64,000 bases of DNA from Streptomyces subrutilus (GTDB taxonomy: Bacteria > Actinomycetota > Actinomycetes > Streptomycetales > Streptomycetaceae), in the NCBI RefSeq assembly GCF_008704535.1, contig NZ_CP023701.1:6676001-6740000 (forward strand), written 5' to 3'. Position numbers and translations under genes: made by a program. Below are positions 8,083 through 16,176 of this stretch, piece by piece; within the stretch, counting starts at the first letter, position 1; each line of letters starts with the position of its first letter. The notes below the pieces were generated by a model. The model searched no databases. It saw only the letters and a program-made list of their open reading frames with translations, and was not told the origin of the DNA.

Positions 8083-8907
8083 TCACTCCTGCGGGGCTAC
8101 GGCGGTTCCCTCCGACGGACGGGCACGGCCGTCGGATACCGCCTCAGGGCCGGCGTGCGCGTCGATGATCAGCGCGTGAGGGCAGTCGAGGTAGTTCGCC
8201 CAGAACGCCTCTCCATACCGTGCGCGGCCCTCTTCGGACACGGTCGGGCGGATCCACGAGACGCGGTCGAATCCGGCCGTCTCGAAGGCCCGCTCGTGCG
8301 CTGCCACGGACCAGCGGAAGAAGTCCAGGTCCAGCACCTCCTGCCCGACCCACGCCCGCAGGTGCCCCGGCGTGCCCTCTGCCGGTGACCGCTGCGAGCT
8401 CAGGAGCATGCCGTAGCCCCGGTACCACTGCGGATCCGTGGAGAACCCCGGGTTCAGGACCGCGGCCACGAACCGCCCGCCCGTCGCACGCAGCGCCCGA
8501 CGCGCTGTCGCACAGAACCCCCCCAGCACCTCCAGGCTGGACGCGTAGGGCAGCACGTACACGGCCGTGACCACGTCGAACGAACCGGCGATGTTCGCCA
8601 GCTCTCCCGCGGCGGGATCGGCGGCGTTCGCCGCCAGGTACTCCACACCCAGCCCCTCGTGCTCCTCGCGCCGCCGGGCGTGCTCCACCATCGCGGCCGA
8701 CTCGTCCATCCCGACCACCCGCGCCGCGCCTTCCCGGCGCAGTCGGCGCGCGTACAGCCCGCTGCCGCACCCCAGATCGAGCACGCTGCGCCCGGTGACG
8801 TCACCGACCGTGTTCAGGAAACTCCATGCTTCGACGTGCTCCCGGAAGGGCATCTCCTCCATGCTGTGCTCGTACGCCGACACCACGGTGTCGAATTGGG
8901 ACTCCAC
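8083..8907 (-). CDS. SAM-dependent methyltransferase of the cyclodipeptide operon
   Basis: 274 residues from a GTG at 8907 that follows a perfect aggagg at a spacing of five bases; longer upstream frames are less likely. A class I Rossmann methyltransferase fold is shown by motif I VLDLGCGSGLYARRL (about residue 45), GMDES at the end of strand 2, and FDVVTAVYVLPYAS for motif II. It is the first gene of a minus-strand operon with the cyclodipeptide synthase (68-base gap) and the P450. Methyltransferases in such operons N- or C-methylate the diketopiperazine or an attached base; the site of methylation here is an open question. Confidence 0.88.
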   Translation of the reverse strand: MESQFDTVVSAYEHSMEEMPFREHVEAWSFLNTVGDVTGRSVLDLGCGSGLYARRLRREGAARVVGMDESAAMVEHARRREEHEGLGVEYLAANAADPAAGELANIAGSFDVVTAVYVLPYASSLEVLGGFCATARRALRATGGRFVAAVLNPGFSTDPQWYRGYGMLLSSQRSPAEGTPGHLRAWVGQEVLDLDFFRWSVAAHERAFETAGFDRVSWIRPTVSEEGRARYGEAFWANYLDCPHALIIDAHAGPEAVSDGRARPSEGTAVAPQE

Positions 8908-9349
8908 AGCTACCTCCTGATGAGTAATCCGATTCAGCCGCCCCGAGCGACGGGGCACTGCGCCCCGGCCCGAGCCCCGGCACTTTCACACCCGTCCGGT
9001 GCCAGACCCGCACACGGTTGAGGAGCGAACCCGCAGGCTCCCCGGTCCGCCCGGCAAAGGGCGGCGCGGAGCCCTGTCCGGCCCGTCTCGGCGGGGCCGG
9101 CGGGCTGAGGCGCGCGGGCGGGTGCCGGACCGTACCCCCGCGAACCCACCCGCAGTGGCTGATTGCCTGTGTCCATCCTTGTGACCGCGAAGCGGCCCGC
9201 GAAAGCTGTGCACGGGAGTTGAACCGTGCACGTGTTGAACGCTTGCGTCCTCGTGAAAGACCGGGCGTCGATCGTCCACTTCCCGTCGGCATCGGAGGTG
9301 GCGGTCGTCCTCGAACCGTCCACGCCACCCTTACGGCCGTCGTCCCGGT
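8908..9349. other. Upstream region of the cyclodipeptide operon
   Basis: About 440 bases with no convincing gene on either strand. Long frames are open, but they show neither a start with a ribosome-binding site nor a family pattern. The operon promoter should lie within the part nearest 8907; no clear -35/-10 pair was found. The far end merges into the decayed XRE regulator copy. Confidence 0.4.
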
Positions 9350-9580
9350 CGTCTCCTCCACCGTCGGAACCTCGGCCCGCTCGGTGATCCGGCCGGGCTC
9401 GCGGGCGGCCGATACGGTGAACGCTGCCGGTCTCCCCATCGGCTGCGGAGCAGCCGCCCGCTGACGGGCGGTGGCTGCGTGCCCCGTGCGATGAGCCGGT
9501 TCGACGTCGACCCGCAACAGACCACGCGACGCAGGACAGCGTCGGTGCCACTCGGTTCGAAACGCGCCGCGAAGGTGACC
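9350..9580 (-). pseudogene. Decayed partial copy of the neighbouring XRE/TPR regulator gene
   Basis: The minus strand repeats part of the regulator encoded at 10441-11826. In one frame it reads FEPSGTDAVLR, matching IEPGDADAVLR of the intact protein. In another it reads PAAFTVSAAREPGRITERAE, matching PASFTVPAARGPARITERAE. The two matching pieces are in different frames, so at least one frameshift separates them. Similarity is visible at DNA level as well (compare 9470-9540 with 11459-11530). Only the linker after the HTH domain survives; the HTH and the TPR region are absent. It is a relic of duplication or of a replaced regulator next to the cyclodipeptide operon. Confidence 0.75.
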
Positions 9581-10440
9581 GTAAGCGGGTCCGGATGAGC
9601 TCGCCCCCGGGTTGAGGTGCGGGTGCCGCGCCGAGGGACGTCGTTGTGCTGGGTGCCTGAGTGCGAGTGGCCCAAGCGGAACGGTTTCCCCGGTGAATCA
9701 CCGATGGGGTCGGCACGTGGATGACGTGACGGCTATTGTCGAAGGCATATTCAGTCCCTCATGGATGATCCCCAAGCGTTTTCGGTCCTCGGGCTCCCGT
9801 GGCACCCTCAGGTGCCTCTCTCGGCCGCGCCGCCGGAGAAGGAGACCAAGGCCTCGGCCGCCTGTCGGCCGGTTCACACGTCAGAGGTGTTGCCGGACGG
9901 ATGCGGTGATGGAGCGGCGCCCTCGGGTGCCCAGTTCGGAGACCACCTCGTCGGTCCGGACTCGTTCCCGGGGCGAGCCGGTGCCGGAGAGGAGTCCCCG
10001 GCAGGGTGAAGAGGTGACACGGGCGGTGGGCCGAGCGGCCGGGCCGTGCCACACACCCCGGTCGAAGGCGTCCGCGCTCGTGTGATCTCGTGAGGACAGG
10101 AGAACGAGGCAGCGTCAACCGTCGGGCCGGGCTGGAGGCCCAGAGCCTTGGACGGTCTCCAGCCGCTGCCTCGGCACCTCCGCTGTAAAGGACGCCGGAC
10201 CTCGTGGCCGTCAGTGCGGGGCGGGGTTCCCGGCCATGGACGGGCCAGTCTGTCGGTGCCGCTCCGGTTCCGGAGGCGGTACGCGCGTGCGGCCGGGAAC
10301 AGGCCGGTCGGCATGTCACTCACGCGGGCTGGAGGCACGGTCGCGTCAATCCTTCTCGCCGCGTTCCCCCCGGAGCCGGGCGGGGACTGGGGACTGGAGG
10401 GGAAGGTGCTGGCTGCGGCGCGATCGCGTGGCACCGTCGT
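9581..10440. other. Non-coding or decayed stretch between two XRE regulator copies
   Basis: About 860 bases in which several frames are open on both strands, as is usual at this GC content, but none combines a ribosome-binding site, a family motif and stable third-position bias. No RNA gene or terminator hairpin stood out. It probably holds decayed genes of the island. Confidence 0.4.
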
Positions 10441-11826
10441 TCAGGGGTTGGCCGGCCGGTTGCGCACAGGGCGGGTGGAAGAAACCGCGAGCGCCGCGCG
10501 GGCGCGCTCCAGGGTGGCGGCGGCCTGGGGGTGACGATGGTGGATCCGCAGGCCCCGGCGCAGCGAGACGAGGGCCTGGCGGGCCCGGACCGAGTGCAGA
10601 TAGGGGTACAGGTCGAGGAAGGTACTCCAGTGCTGGCAGGCGGCCTCCAGGTGGCCGATGCCGAGTTCCGTGTCGGCGAGAGCGGCCAGTGTGAGCGCGG
10701 AGGTTCTGCGCTGGTCCGGGGTGCGTTCGAGCAGGGATATCTCCCAGCCGTGGATTGCCTCATGCGTCCGGCCGAGGACGAGGAGGGTCCGTGCGGCCTG
10801 GTAGTGGAGTCCTGCAGACGTGTACATGGTGAAGGGGCCTGGCGGACCGGTGGCCAGGGCGTGCTGTGCCTGTGCCGCTTCGAGATCGGCCCGAGCCGCC
10901 CGGTCCTGTCGGTGGTGGGCCCGGGCAAGGGCACGCTGGTTGAGGAGGAAGGCCTGGGTGGCGGGCTCCATGTCCGGCCCGGCGGCGTTCATCGCCTCCT
11001 CCACGAGACGCAGGGCCTGCGCCCGGAATCCGAGGCGCAGGGCCTGGACGCTCATCGCGCGCAGGGTAATCGAGTAGACGTCTCGGTCGCCCGCGTCATG
11101 GGCCAGAGCGAGGGCGGCGTGGAAGTAGTGCTGGGACAAGCTCGCGTATCCGGCGTCCGCTGTCATGACGGCCAGCACGTGGACGAGTTGCGCCGTCCCT
11201 GAGAGCAGTTGGCGGCGCACCGCCGACGGGGCCTGCCGCGACAGCACCCGGCCGACGTCGTCAGCGAGGTAGAGGGCCAGTGCGGAGCGGGCATGGGCCC
11301 CGCCGTGCCGGTCGGCCAGGCCGGCAAACAGCACGGACATCTCCTCCAGCGTCCGCACCTCGGCCCGCTCGGTGATCCGGGCGGGACCGCGGGCTGCCGG
11401 TACCGTGAACGAAGCCGGTCTCCAGACCGGTTGCGGAGCAACCGCCTGCTGATAGGCGGCGGCTGCGAGCCCCGCGTGATGAGCCGGATCGACATCGGCC
11501 CGCAGCAGAGCCACGAGACGCAGAACGGCGTCGGCGTCACCCGGTTCGATACGCGTGAAGGGGACCGCAGCCGGTCTCTCCAGCCCGGTTTCCCCGGCAG
11601 TGACCGGGCGCCCAGTCCGGTTGCTGAACGCTGCCGCGACCAGGTCGGGAACCGGAGAGCGCGGCCGAGAACCGGAAAGCCAATGAGCGACCGACGTGCG
11701 GTCATAACGCAACGTCACACCCTGTTTCCCGGCGAGAGTGTTGACCGCACGGGCCAGCTCGGCCGCACTCCAGCCGGACTCGGCGAGCAGCGCGCTCAAA
11801 GACTGGTTGGGGTGGTCCCGCGCCAT
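10441..11826 (-). CDS. XRE-type helix-turn-helix regulator with TPR-like C-terminal region
   Basis: 461 residues from ATG 11826. Residues 1-75 form a lambda-repressor-type HTH (SLSALLAESGWSAAELARAVN, then YDRTSVAHWLSGSRPRSPVPDLV). The remaining 380 residues are Ala/Leu-rich helical repeats of the TPR type (for example AGYASLSQHYFHAALALAHDAGDRDVYS, given here only as a pattern of paired helices at about residues 200-440). This layout is common in Streptomyces regulators that sense peptides or set developmental timing. It is the nearest intact regulator to the cyclodipeptide operon, 1.5 kb away on the same strand, and is a candidate controller. No strong ribosome-binding site was seen. A partial decayed copy lies at 9350-9580. 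Confidence 0.8.
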   Translation of the reverse strand: MARDHPNQSLSALLAESGWSAAELARAVNTLAGKQGVTLRYDRTSVAHWLSGSRPRSPVPDLVAAAFSNRTGRPVTAGETGLERPAAVPFTRIEPGDADAVLRLVALLRADVDPAHHAGLAAAAYQQAVAPQPVWRPASFTVPAARGPARITERAEVRTLEEMSVLFAGLADRHGGAHARSALALYLADDVGRVLSRQAPSAVRRQLLSGTAQLVHVLAVMTADAGYASLSQHYFHAALALAHDAGDRDVYSITLRAMSVQALRLGFRAQALRLVEEAMNAAGPDMEPATQAFLLNQRALARAHHRQDRAARADLEAAQAQHALATGPPGPFTMYTSAGLHYQAARTLLVLGRTHEAIHGWEISLLERTPDQRRTSALTLAALADTELGIGHLEAACQHWSTFLDLYPYLHSVRARQALVSLRRGLRIHHRHPQAAATLERARAALAVSSTRPVRNRPANP

Positions 11827-12536
11827 GGCGTCATTCCCAGAAGCTGTCCATGAACAGATGAAGAAACATGCTATGGAAAAGAATCCCACGATAAGGGCGT
11901 GGAAGTCACCCCGTCTGCAGGCGACGAGCATGCTCGGGGGGACGGCCTGGACGCTGCGGTGCAGAAGGCGTTCACGGGCCCGGCACCCAAGAGTCCGGGC
12001 GCGCTCGTAAGGGCCCTGGCCAAGCAGCTCGGAGAACATCAAGCGGCGGCCGCCCGGGCCGTCCGTCGGGCCGGGCGGTGGTGCTGCGCCCGCCGGGCCG
12101 CGCTGGGACCGGGTGGTGCTGCGGCCGTCCCGAATCCGCCGGGGTCGCGAGGATGGTGCGCCGCAGGCCCGTGTTCCGGTCGCCGGTCGCCGGCGTCGGG
12201 ACTGTGGCGGGCGCCCGGGCCGTCCGCGCCTTGTCTCGTCGTCGCGGACAGGACTGCCCGGCCGGCCCGGGCTGCCGCGGTGCTGCCCGTCGTTGCCAGC
12301 GCCGCGCGTTACCCGCGTCCCGCCCGCCCTCCCGCCACCTGCGCTCGGCCGCTCGGGCTGGTATCCAGTGGTGCTGGTGGCTGCCCGCGCCCGCTGCCGC
12401 TGCTGCCGGGCCCTGCCGCGTGTTGCCCTGCAGGGGTGCGCCGGCAGCGGGCGCGGGCACCGGGCGCGGTGTCCTCGCCGTGCCGTCTTGACGTCGACTT
12501 CTACCCCGACTGCTACCACCCAGTTACCTTGCGGGG
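11827..12536. other. Gene-poor GC-rich stretch upstream of the XRE regulator
   Basis: About 710 bases without a supportable gene. Open frames on both strands are rich in Arg, Pro and Gly and look like non-coding high-GC sequence. The A/T-rich part near 11850-11895 is the likeliest promoter region for the XRE regulator, but no clear -10/-35 pair was identified. Confidence 0.4.
12525..12530 (+). promoter_or_regulatory. Candidate -10 box of a leaderless promoter
   Basis: TACCTT (consensus TANNNT) lies exactly six bases before the ATG at 12537, so transcription would start at or next to the A of the start codon. There is no ribosome-binding site upstream. No convincing -35 box is present. The gene it served is now only a fragment. 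Confidence 0.3.
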
Positions 12537-12632
12537 ATGGCAAACGTGAGGAAGCAGACCCAGCTGAGGCTGGAACCCGAGGTCCTCGAAGCCGAGGAAG
12601 ATGCGGCCGCGGCCCGCGGTCTGGACTTCACG
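12537..12632 (+). pseudogene. 5' fragment of a small ribbon-helix-helix-like protein gene
   Basis: The first 32 codons (MANVRKQTQLRLEPEVLEA, then a short Ala-rich helix ending GLDFTA) resemble the N-terminus of short RHH/CopG-like antitoxin-type proteins of Streptomyces. After about 12632 the plus-strand sequence is simply the antisense of an XRE gene, so the rest of this gene has been lost at a recombination joint. The family assignment rests on a short stretch and is tentative. Confidence 0.5.
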
Positions 12633-12910
12633 GCCGCGATGATCCGGTCGGCGTCCATCGCGGGATCCAGCAGCGCGAGGACGGCCGGGGAGGACCCGAG
12701 GGCGGCCAGGCGGCGGCGGATGCCGAGGGGGAGTCCGGCCTACATGTTCGCCAACGGCCGGCGCCCCGATTCCCAGCCCTGCACCGTGGTCAGGTCCACG
12801 GCCAGGTCCACGGCGAGGAGCTCGGCGAGCGCCTGCTGGGTGGCCGGGACCGACGTCCGGGCAGCGCGCAGCACGAAGCCGCTGATGAGACCGGCGCGTA
12901 AGGGCCGGTG
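12633..12910 (-). pseudogene. XRE-family regulator fragment with in-frame amber stop
   Basis: The minus strand reads GLISGFVLRAARTSVPATQ, then a helix-turn-helix ending VQGWESGRRPLANM, then TAG. It continues in the same frame with LGIRRRLAALGSSPAVL and LLDPAMDADRIIAAV. This is the normal course of a Streptomyces XRE regulator interrupted by one stop codon at about 12741. The start codon and the C-terminal half are missing: one end joins the RHH fragment near 12632, the other the DUF6892-like gene near 12910. A repeat of the VDLAVDLTTV type inside the HTH suggests a further small duplication. The gene cannot be functional. Confidence 0.72.
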
Positions 12911-13294
12911 CGGAGGTGCCCCGAGCCGCTCCTCCCGGTCTACGACCTGCCCGCGCGGCTGGCCGAGCAGGGGATCGGTGATCCCGCGTCCTACGTCCTG
13001 GAGAACGGGCTCCATGCGGAGGTACTGCCGGAGTCCCGGGCCTACTTCGAGACCCTGGAGATACCGGACGAGCTGCTCGCCGGCATCGAGGAGCTGTGCT
13101 TCGACGCAGGGGCGGACGTCTTTCGGCACTGCGCCCCAGCCTGGGACGGCGAGGACGACCTGTTCGACGTCCGTTCCCTCGACGACCTCGACCTGCTGCC
13201 CAACCTGAGGGAGGTCACTTTCGCGGAGGACGGCGTCCTGGCGGTGCCGGACGCGACGGAAGTCTTCGCCACGCGAGGCATCGACACGGACTGA
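12908..13294 (+). CDS. DUF6892-like hypothetical protein, possibly 5' truncated
   Basis: 128 codons from GTG 12908. The acidic protein (LPARLAEQGIGDPASYVLEN; then FDAGADVFRHCAPAWDGEDD; ending VRSLDDLDLLPNLREVTF and VPDATEVFATRGI) resembles the leucine-rich conserved C-terminal part of DUF6892-type proteins. Codon use is normal and the frame is intact. The first codons overlap the joint with the XRE fragment, however, and no ribosome-binding site is well placed, so the true N-terminus may have been lost. Proteins of this kind often belong to immunity or toxin-related gene sets, but no function can be assigned. Confidence 0.55.
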   Translation: MRRCPEPLLPVYDLPARLAEQGIGDPASYVLENGLHAEVLPESRAYFETLEIPDELLAGIEELCFDAGADVFRHCAPAWDGEDDLFDVRSLDDLDLLPNLREVTFAEDGVLAVPDATEVFATRGIDTD

Positions 13295-13882
13295 GTTCGG
13301 TACCGACGCCGGCCGAGCCCTTCGCCGGCGTTGTTCTTGAAGCTGATCCGTCCGGGCGTCACCGTGATCCACGCAGGTTCGAAGGTGACCTTGTTGACGG
13401 AGCCGCCTGAGCAGTTTGCCAAGAAGGCTCGGCTCGCCGGCGAAGAAAGGTACGCGGACATCAGATCCCCTGTCTGTCGAGTACGACGACCCGTCGACAG
13501 CTCCCAGTCCTGACGCATCGGCGCGCAGCGGCCAGGACCTGACGTCGGCGGCAAAACTCCACCGCCCCGAGCGGACCGCAGCCGCGCCGGCACCCGCCCG
13601 GTGATCTTTCCGCGAACCTCAGCGGAGCCCCCCCCCAGCCTGTGGGAACTGTGTGTAGTCCCGGCCCCGCAGTACGATTGCCCTGGTCGAGCGTGGCCCG
13701 CTCGGCGGGCTCCGGCTCGGTGGTGCGGAGGTAGTCGTACAGGGTTCGAGCGACCTCAGCCCCCCGGATGCGGAGCATCACGCGGGGTGGCCGGTGGTGA
13801 CTGTGCCAAGACCTGACGTTGCCGTGGGAACACGTCAGACGCGCGCTGCAGATAACCGTGACAACTGGAGTGAGGTCGTGCA
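13295..13882. other. Gene-poor stretch before the MerR regulator
   Basis: Nearly 590 bases without a supportable gene. A minus-strand frame from about 13778 (MLRIRGAEVARTLYDYLRT) looks coding for some 45 codons and then loses sense, so it is probably a gene remnant. No RNA gene was recognised. Confidence 0.4.
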
Positions 13883-14263
13883 GTGATGCGGATCGGCGAG
13901 CTGGCCAAGGCCGCGGGAGTCAGCTCCCGCGCGCTGCGCTACTACGAAGAGCAACGACTGATCATCCCGGACCGCAGCCCAAGCGGCCAGAGGCACTACT
14001 CCCAGGAGTCGATCGATCGCGTTCGCTGGATCCAGGCCCTCTACGCCGCCGGCCTGAGCAGCACAACAATCGCCGACCTGTTCCCCGGCACGGTCACCGG
14101 CTTGACGGCTGCCTCCGTAGTCGACCGTCTCACAGACGTACGCAGGCGCATCGATGCCCAGGTCAGCGACCTCCTGGCCACCCGCGACCGCCTCGATGCA
14201 CTGATCGACACCGCCATCGCCCCCCACGAGGGTTGCCGTCCTCCGGCTACACCTACGCGGTGA
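13883..14263 (+). CDS. MerR family transcriptional regulator
   Basis: About 126 residues. The N-terminal winged HTH is classical: MRIGELAKAAGVSSRALRYYEEQ, then GQRHYSQESIDRVRWIQAL, followed by a dimerisation helix (VVDRLTDVRRRIDAQVSDLLATRDRLDAL at about residues 76-104, quoted only as a coiled-coil pattern). GTG 13883 and ATG 13886 are both possible behind ggagtgagg. No Cys-rich metal-binding loop is present, so a metal sensor is unlikely; redox or small-molecule sensing is more probable. It lies directly upstream of, and co-oriented with, a quinone oxidoreductase gene whose promoter has MerR geometry, so that gene is its likely target. Confidence 0.88.
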   Translation: MMRIGELAKAAGVSSRALRYYEEQRLIIPDRSPSGQRHYSQESIDRVRWIQALYAAGLSSTTIADLFPGTVTGLTAASVVDRLTDVRRRIDAQVSDLLATRDRLDALIDTAIAPHEGCRPPATPTR

Positions 14264-14290
14264 TGGTCCCCGGGCGCACCGCCCCACGAT

Positions 14291-14322
14291 TTGCCCTTGA
14301 CGTCGACGTCAGGTTTTAGCGT
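14291..14322 (+). promoter_or_regulatory. MerR-type promoter/operator with 14-bp perfect palindrome
   Basis: TGACGTCGACGTCA at 14298-14311 is a perfect palindrome. It lies within a 20-base spacer between a -35-like TTGCCC (14291-14296) and a -10-like TAGCGT (14317-14322). Over-long 19-20 base spacers with a palindrome inside are the hallmark of MerR-activated promoters. It stands 70 bases before the oxidoreductase start and just after the merR-type gene. Confidence 0.55.
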
Positions 14323-14392
14323 CGGGAGACATCGGCAGGCGGCGGCGCGTCCCTCGCGTCCCCGCCCGTGTGACCTATCCCAGGAGATGGCC

Positions 14393-15325
14393 ATGAGTGA
14401 AGCATTCGGTTTCCGTGAATTCGGCGGCCCCGAGACCCACGTGTTCTTCGACCGGCCGGACCCGGTCCCCGGACCGGCCGAAGTCCTGATCCGGGTGACG
14501 GCTGCCGGCGTGAACCCTTCGGACTACAAGCTGCGCGCCGGCATGGCACCGGCCCTGTATGAAGGGCGCCCCTTCCCGCAGGTGCTCGGAGGAGAAGCGG
14601 CAGGTGTGGTGCTGGACGTGGGAGCCGACGTCGAGGGACTGGCCGTCGGCGACAGCGTGTTCGGGTCCGCGCTCACCGGCGCCGGAACCTACGCAGATAC
14701 CACGGTCCTGCACGGCAGTTACACCGCGCGCAAGCCCGAAGGACTCCGCGACGACTGGGCGGCGGCCATCCCCGTTGCAGTGACCACCGCCCTGGACGCG
14801 GTCGACCAGCTCGATCTGCCCCGCGGGGCGACGGTACTGATCAGCGGGGTCGGAGGAGGCGTCGGACTGGTGACCGCGCAGGTCGCCCGCGACCGGGGAC
14901 TGCGTGTCATCGGCACCGGCAGCACAGCCAAGCGAAACGCTGCCGAAGCACTCGGCGTGACCTTCGTCGACTACACCAGCGGAGATGTTCCCGCCCAGAT
15001 GCGCACCCTCGTGCCCGGCGGCGTCGACGGTGTGGTGGACCTCGTCGGCGGACCGTCCCTGCGCACGCTTGCCCCGCTGGCCACTCATCGAGAAAAAGTC
15101 GTGTCTGCGGCCGACCCGACGGTCGCCGACCTCGGTGGTGCGATGGTGATCCGCCGTGCAGACCGCGCCGATCTGGAACGCGCGGCCGATCTCCTGGTGG
15201 AGGGGCGTATCGACCCCCACATCACTTCCTACCCGTTCGCCCAGGCAGCCGAAGCACTCGCCCTGGTGGAGGGCGGGCACGCCCTCGGCAAGGTCGTGAT
15301 CGACATGACAACAGCTGCCGCTTGA
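14393..15325 (+). CDS. NADP-dependent quinone oxidoreductase (zeta-crystallin type)
   Basis: 310 residues from ATG 14393, which sits six bases behind aggag; an ATG two codons earlier overlaps that site. The N-terminal GroES-like domain contains AAGVNPSDYKLRAG and QVLGGEAAGVV. The nucleotide-binding fold has VLISGVGGGVGLVTAQVA (residues about 145-162), the AxxGxxG-like NADPH loop of QOR-type medium-chain reductases. No zinc ligands are evident. Such enzymes reduce quinones or enones with NADPH in the cytoplasm. Control by the upstream MerR regulator fits an electrophile or quinone stress response. Confidence 0.88.
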   Translation: MSEAFGFREFGGPETHVFFDRPDPVPGPAEVLIRVTAAGVNPSDYKLRAGMAPALYEGRPFPQVLGGEAAGVVLDVGADVEGLAVGDSVFGSALTGAGTYADTTVLHGSYTARKPEGLRDDWAAAIPVAVTTALDAVDQLDLPRGATVLISGVGGGVGLVTAQVARDRGLRVIGTGSTAKRNAAEALGVTFVDYTSGDVPAQMRTLVPGGVDGVVDLVGGPSLRTLAPLATHREKVVSAADPTVADLGGAMVIRRADRADLERAADLLVEGRIDPHITSYPFAQAAEALALVEGGHALGKVVIDMTTAAA

Positions 15326-15855
15326 TCCCGGTGTGGCTGGTGTCGGGCCTGCCGTCGTCATGGCGGGTGCTGTGACGGGCATCGGTGACCTGGCCATGCG
15401 GATGCCGACGCGCTGCCTCCGGGGCGGCAGGAGACGGGCATGGAGCCCGCGCCCGATCAGCCCGACGCGACCGTCATCGGCGGGAGCGGTGATGACGGCG
15501 GCGGCCTGGACGACCTCGTTGCGGGTGGTCTGGAGGGCGATGGTGAAACGGCAGTGGTCCGGATCGGTGCGAGGTGGCGACTCGGCGGTCTCGACCATCA
15601 CGGTGCGCAGGGTCCGGTAGAGGGAGAGCAGGGCCCGCATCCCGTGTTCGACGCCTGCCGGGTCGCCCGAGCGGCACCGGCCGCCCGAGGGCCCGTCCGT
15701 ACGAAGATCGACACTTCGCGCGAGAGCTTCCAGCGGGCTGGGTGCGCGCGGCCCGGACTGCGGCCGTGTGGTCCGCCTCGGGTGGGTGGCGTCGGTCGCG
15801 ACGGTGGAGGTGGGTGCGTGAAGGCGAGCGGGTGGCCGCCCGCTACGCCGTGGGG
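15326..15855. other. Gene-poor stretch downstream of the oxidoreductase
   Basis: About 530 bases. A minus-strand frame starting at 15640 (MRALLSLYRTLRTVMVETAE) shows coding-like codon use for some 60 codons but no recognisable family and no clean end, so it is not called a gene. No terminator hairpin or RNA gene was noticed. Confidence 0.35.
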
Positions 15856-15990
15856 TCAGGCGATGACGGTCACGTTCCCGGCCTGGGGGTCCTTGGGGCC
15901 CGGCGTGACCTCGAACTCGACCTTCTGGTTCTCCTCCAGCGAGCGGGAGCCGGACTGGATCGCGGAGAAGTGGACGAACACGTCCGGGCC
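15856..15990 (-). pseudogene. Cold-shock protein gene, 3' fragment
   Basis: The minus strand encodes GPDVFVHFSAIQSGSRSLEE, then NQKVEFEVTPGPKDPQAGNV and a stop, the C-terminal two thirds of a CspA-type OB-fold protein (RNP2 motif VFVHF present). The N-terminal part with the KWFN and RNP1 (KGFGFI) motifs is absent, and the sequence upstream in this frame is unrelated. It is a truncated relic, not an expressed single-strand-binding protein. Confidence 0.72.
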
Positions 15991-16102
15991 CCGCGATCTG
16001 TCCCTGGTGCCACCCGTTCGGCCCCGGGCGGCCGCCTGGTCAGACGTTCCCGCCGATTGGGCCGGGAGGCGGTGGACGGCGGCCGCCTCCAGGACCTCGC
16101 AC

Positions 16103-16142
16103 CGCTGCCCTCAGCCGGCCCGAAAGCCGGCTGAGGGCAGCG
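16103..16142 (-). terminator. Hairpin terminator of the DUF11 protein gene
   Basis: Perfect 17-bp stem (16103-16119 with 16126-16142) and a six-base CCGAAA loop, 35 bases beyond the stop codon of the minus-strand gene. No U-run follows, which is normal in Streptomyces. Confidence 0.75.
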
Positions 16143-16176
16143 CACGACACCGGTCTGACTTCGCCGGGGTCGGGGC

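Noticed and set aside
13370..13400. tRNA-like ggttcgaa motif (also near 9556)
   Set aside because: No acceptor stem or D/anticodon arms can be formed around it.
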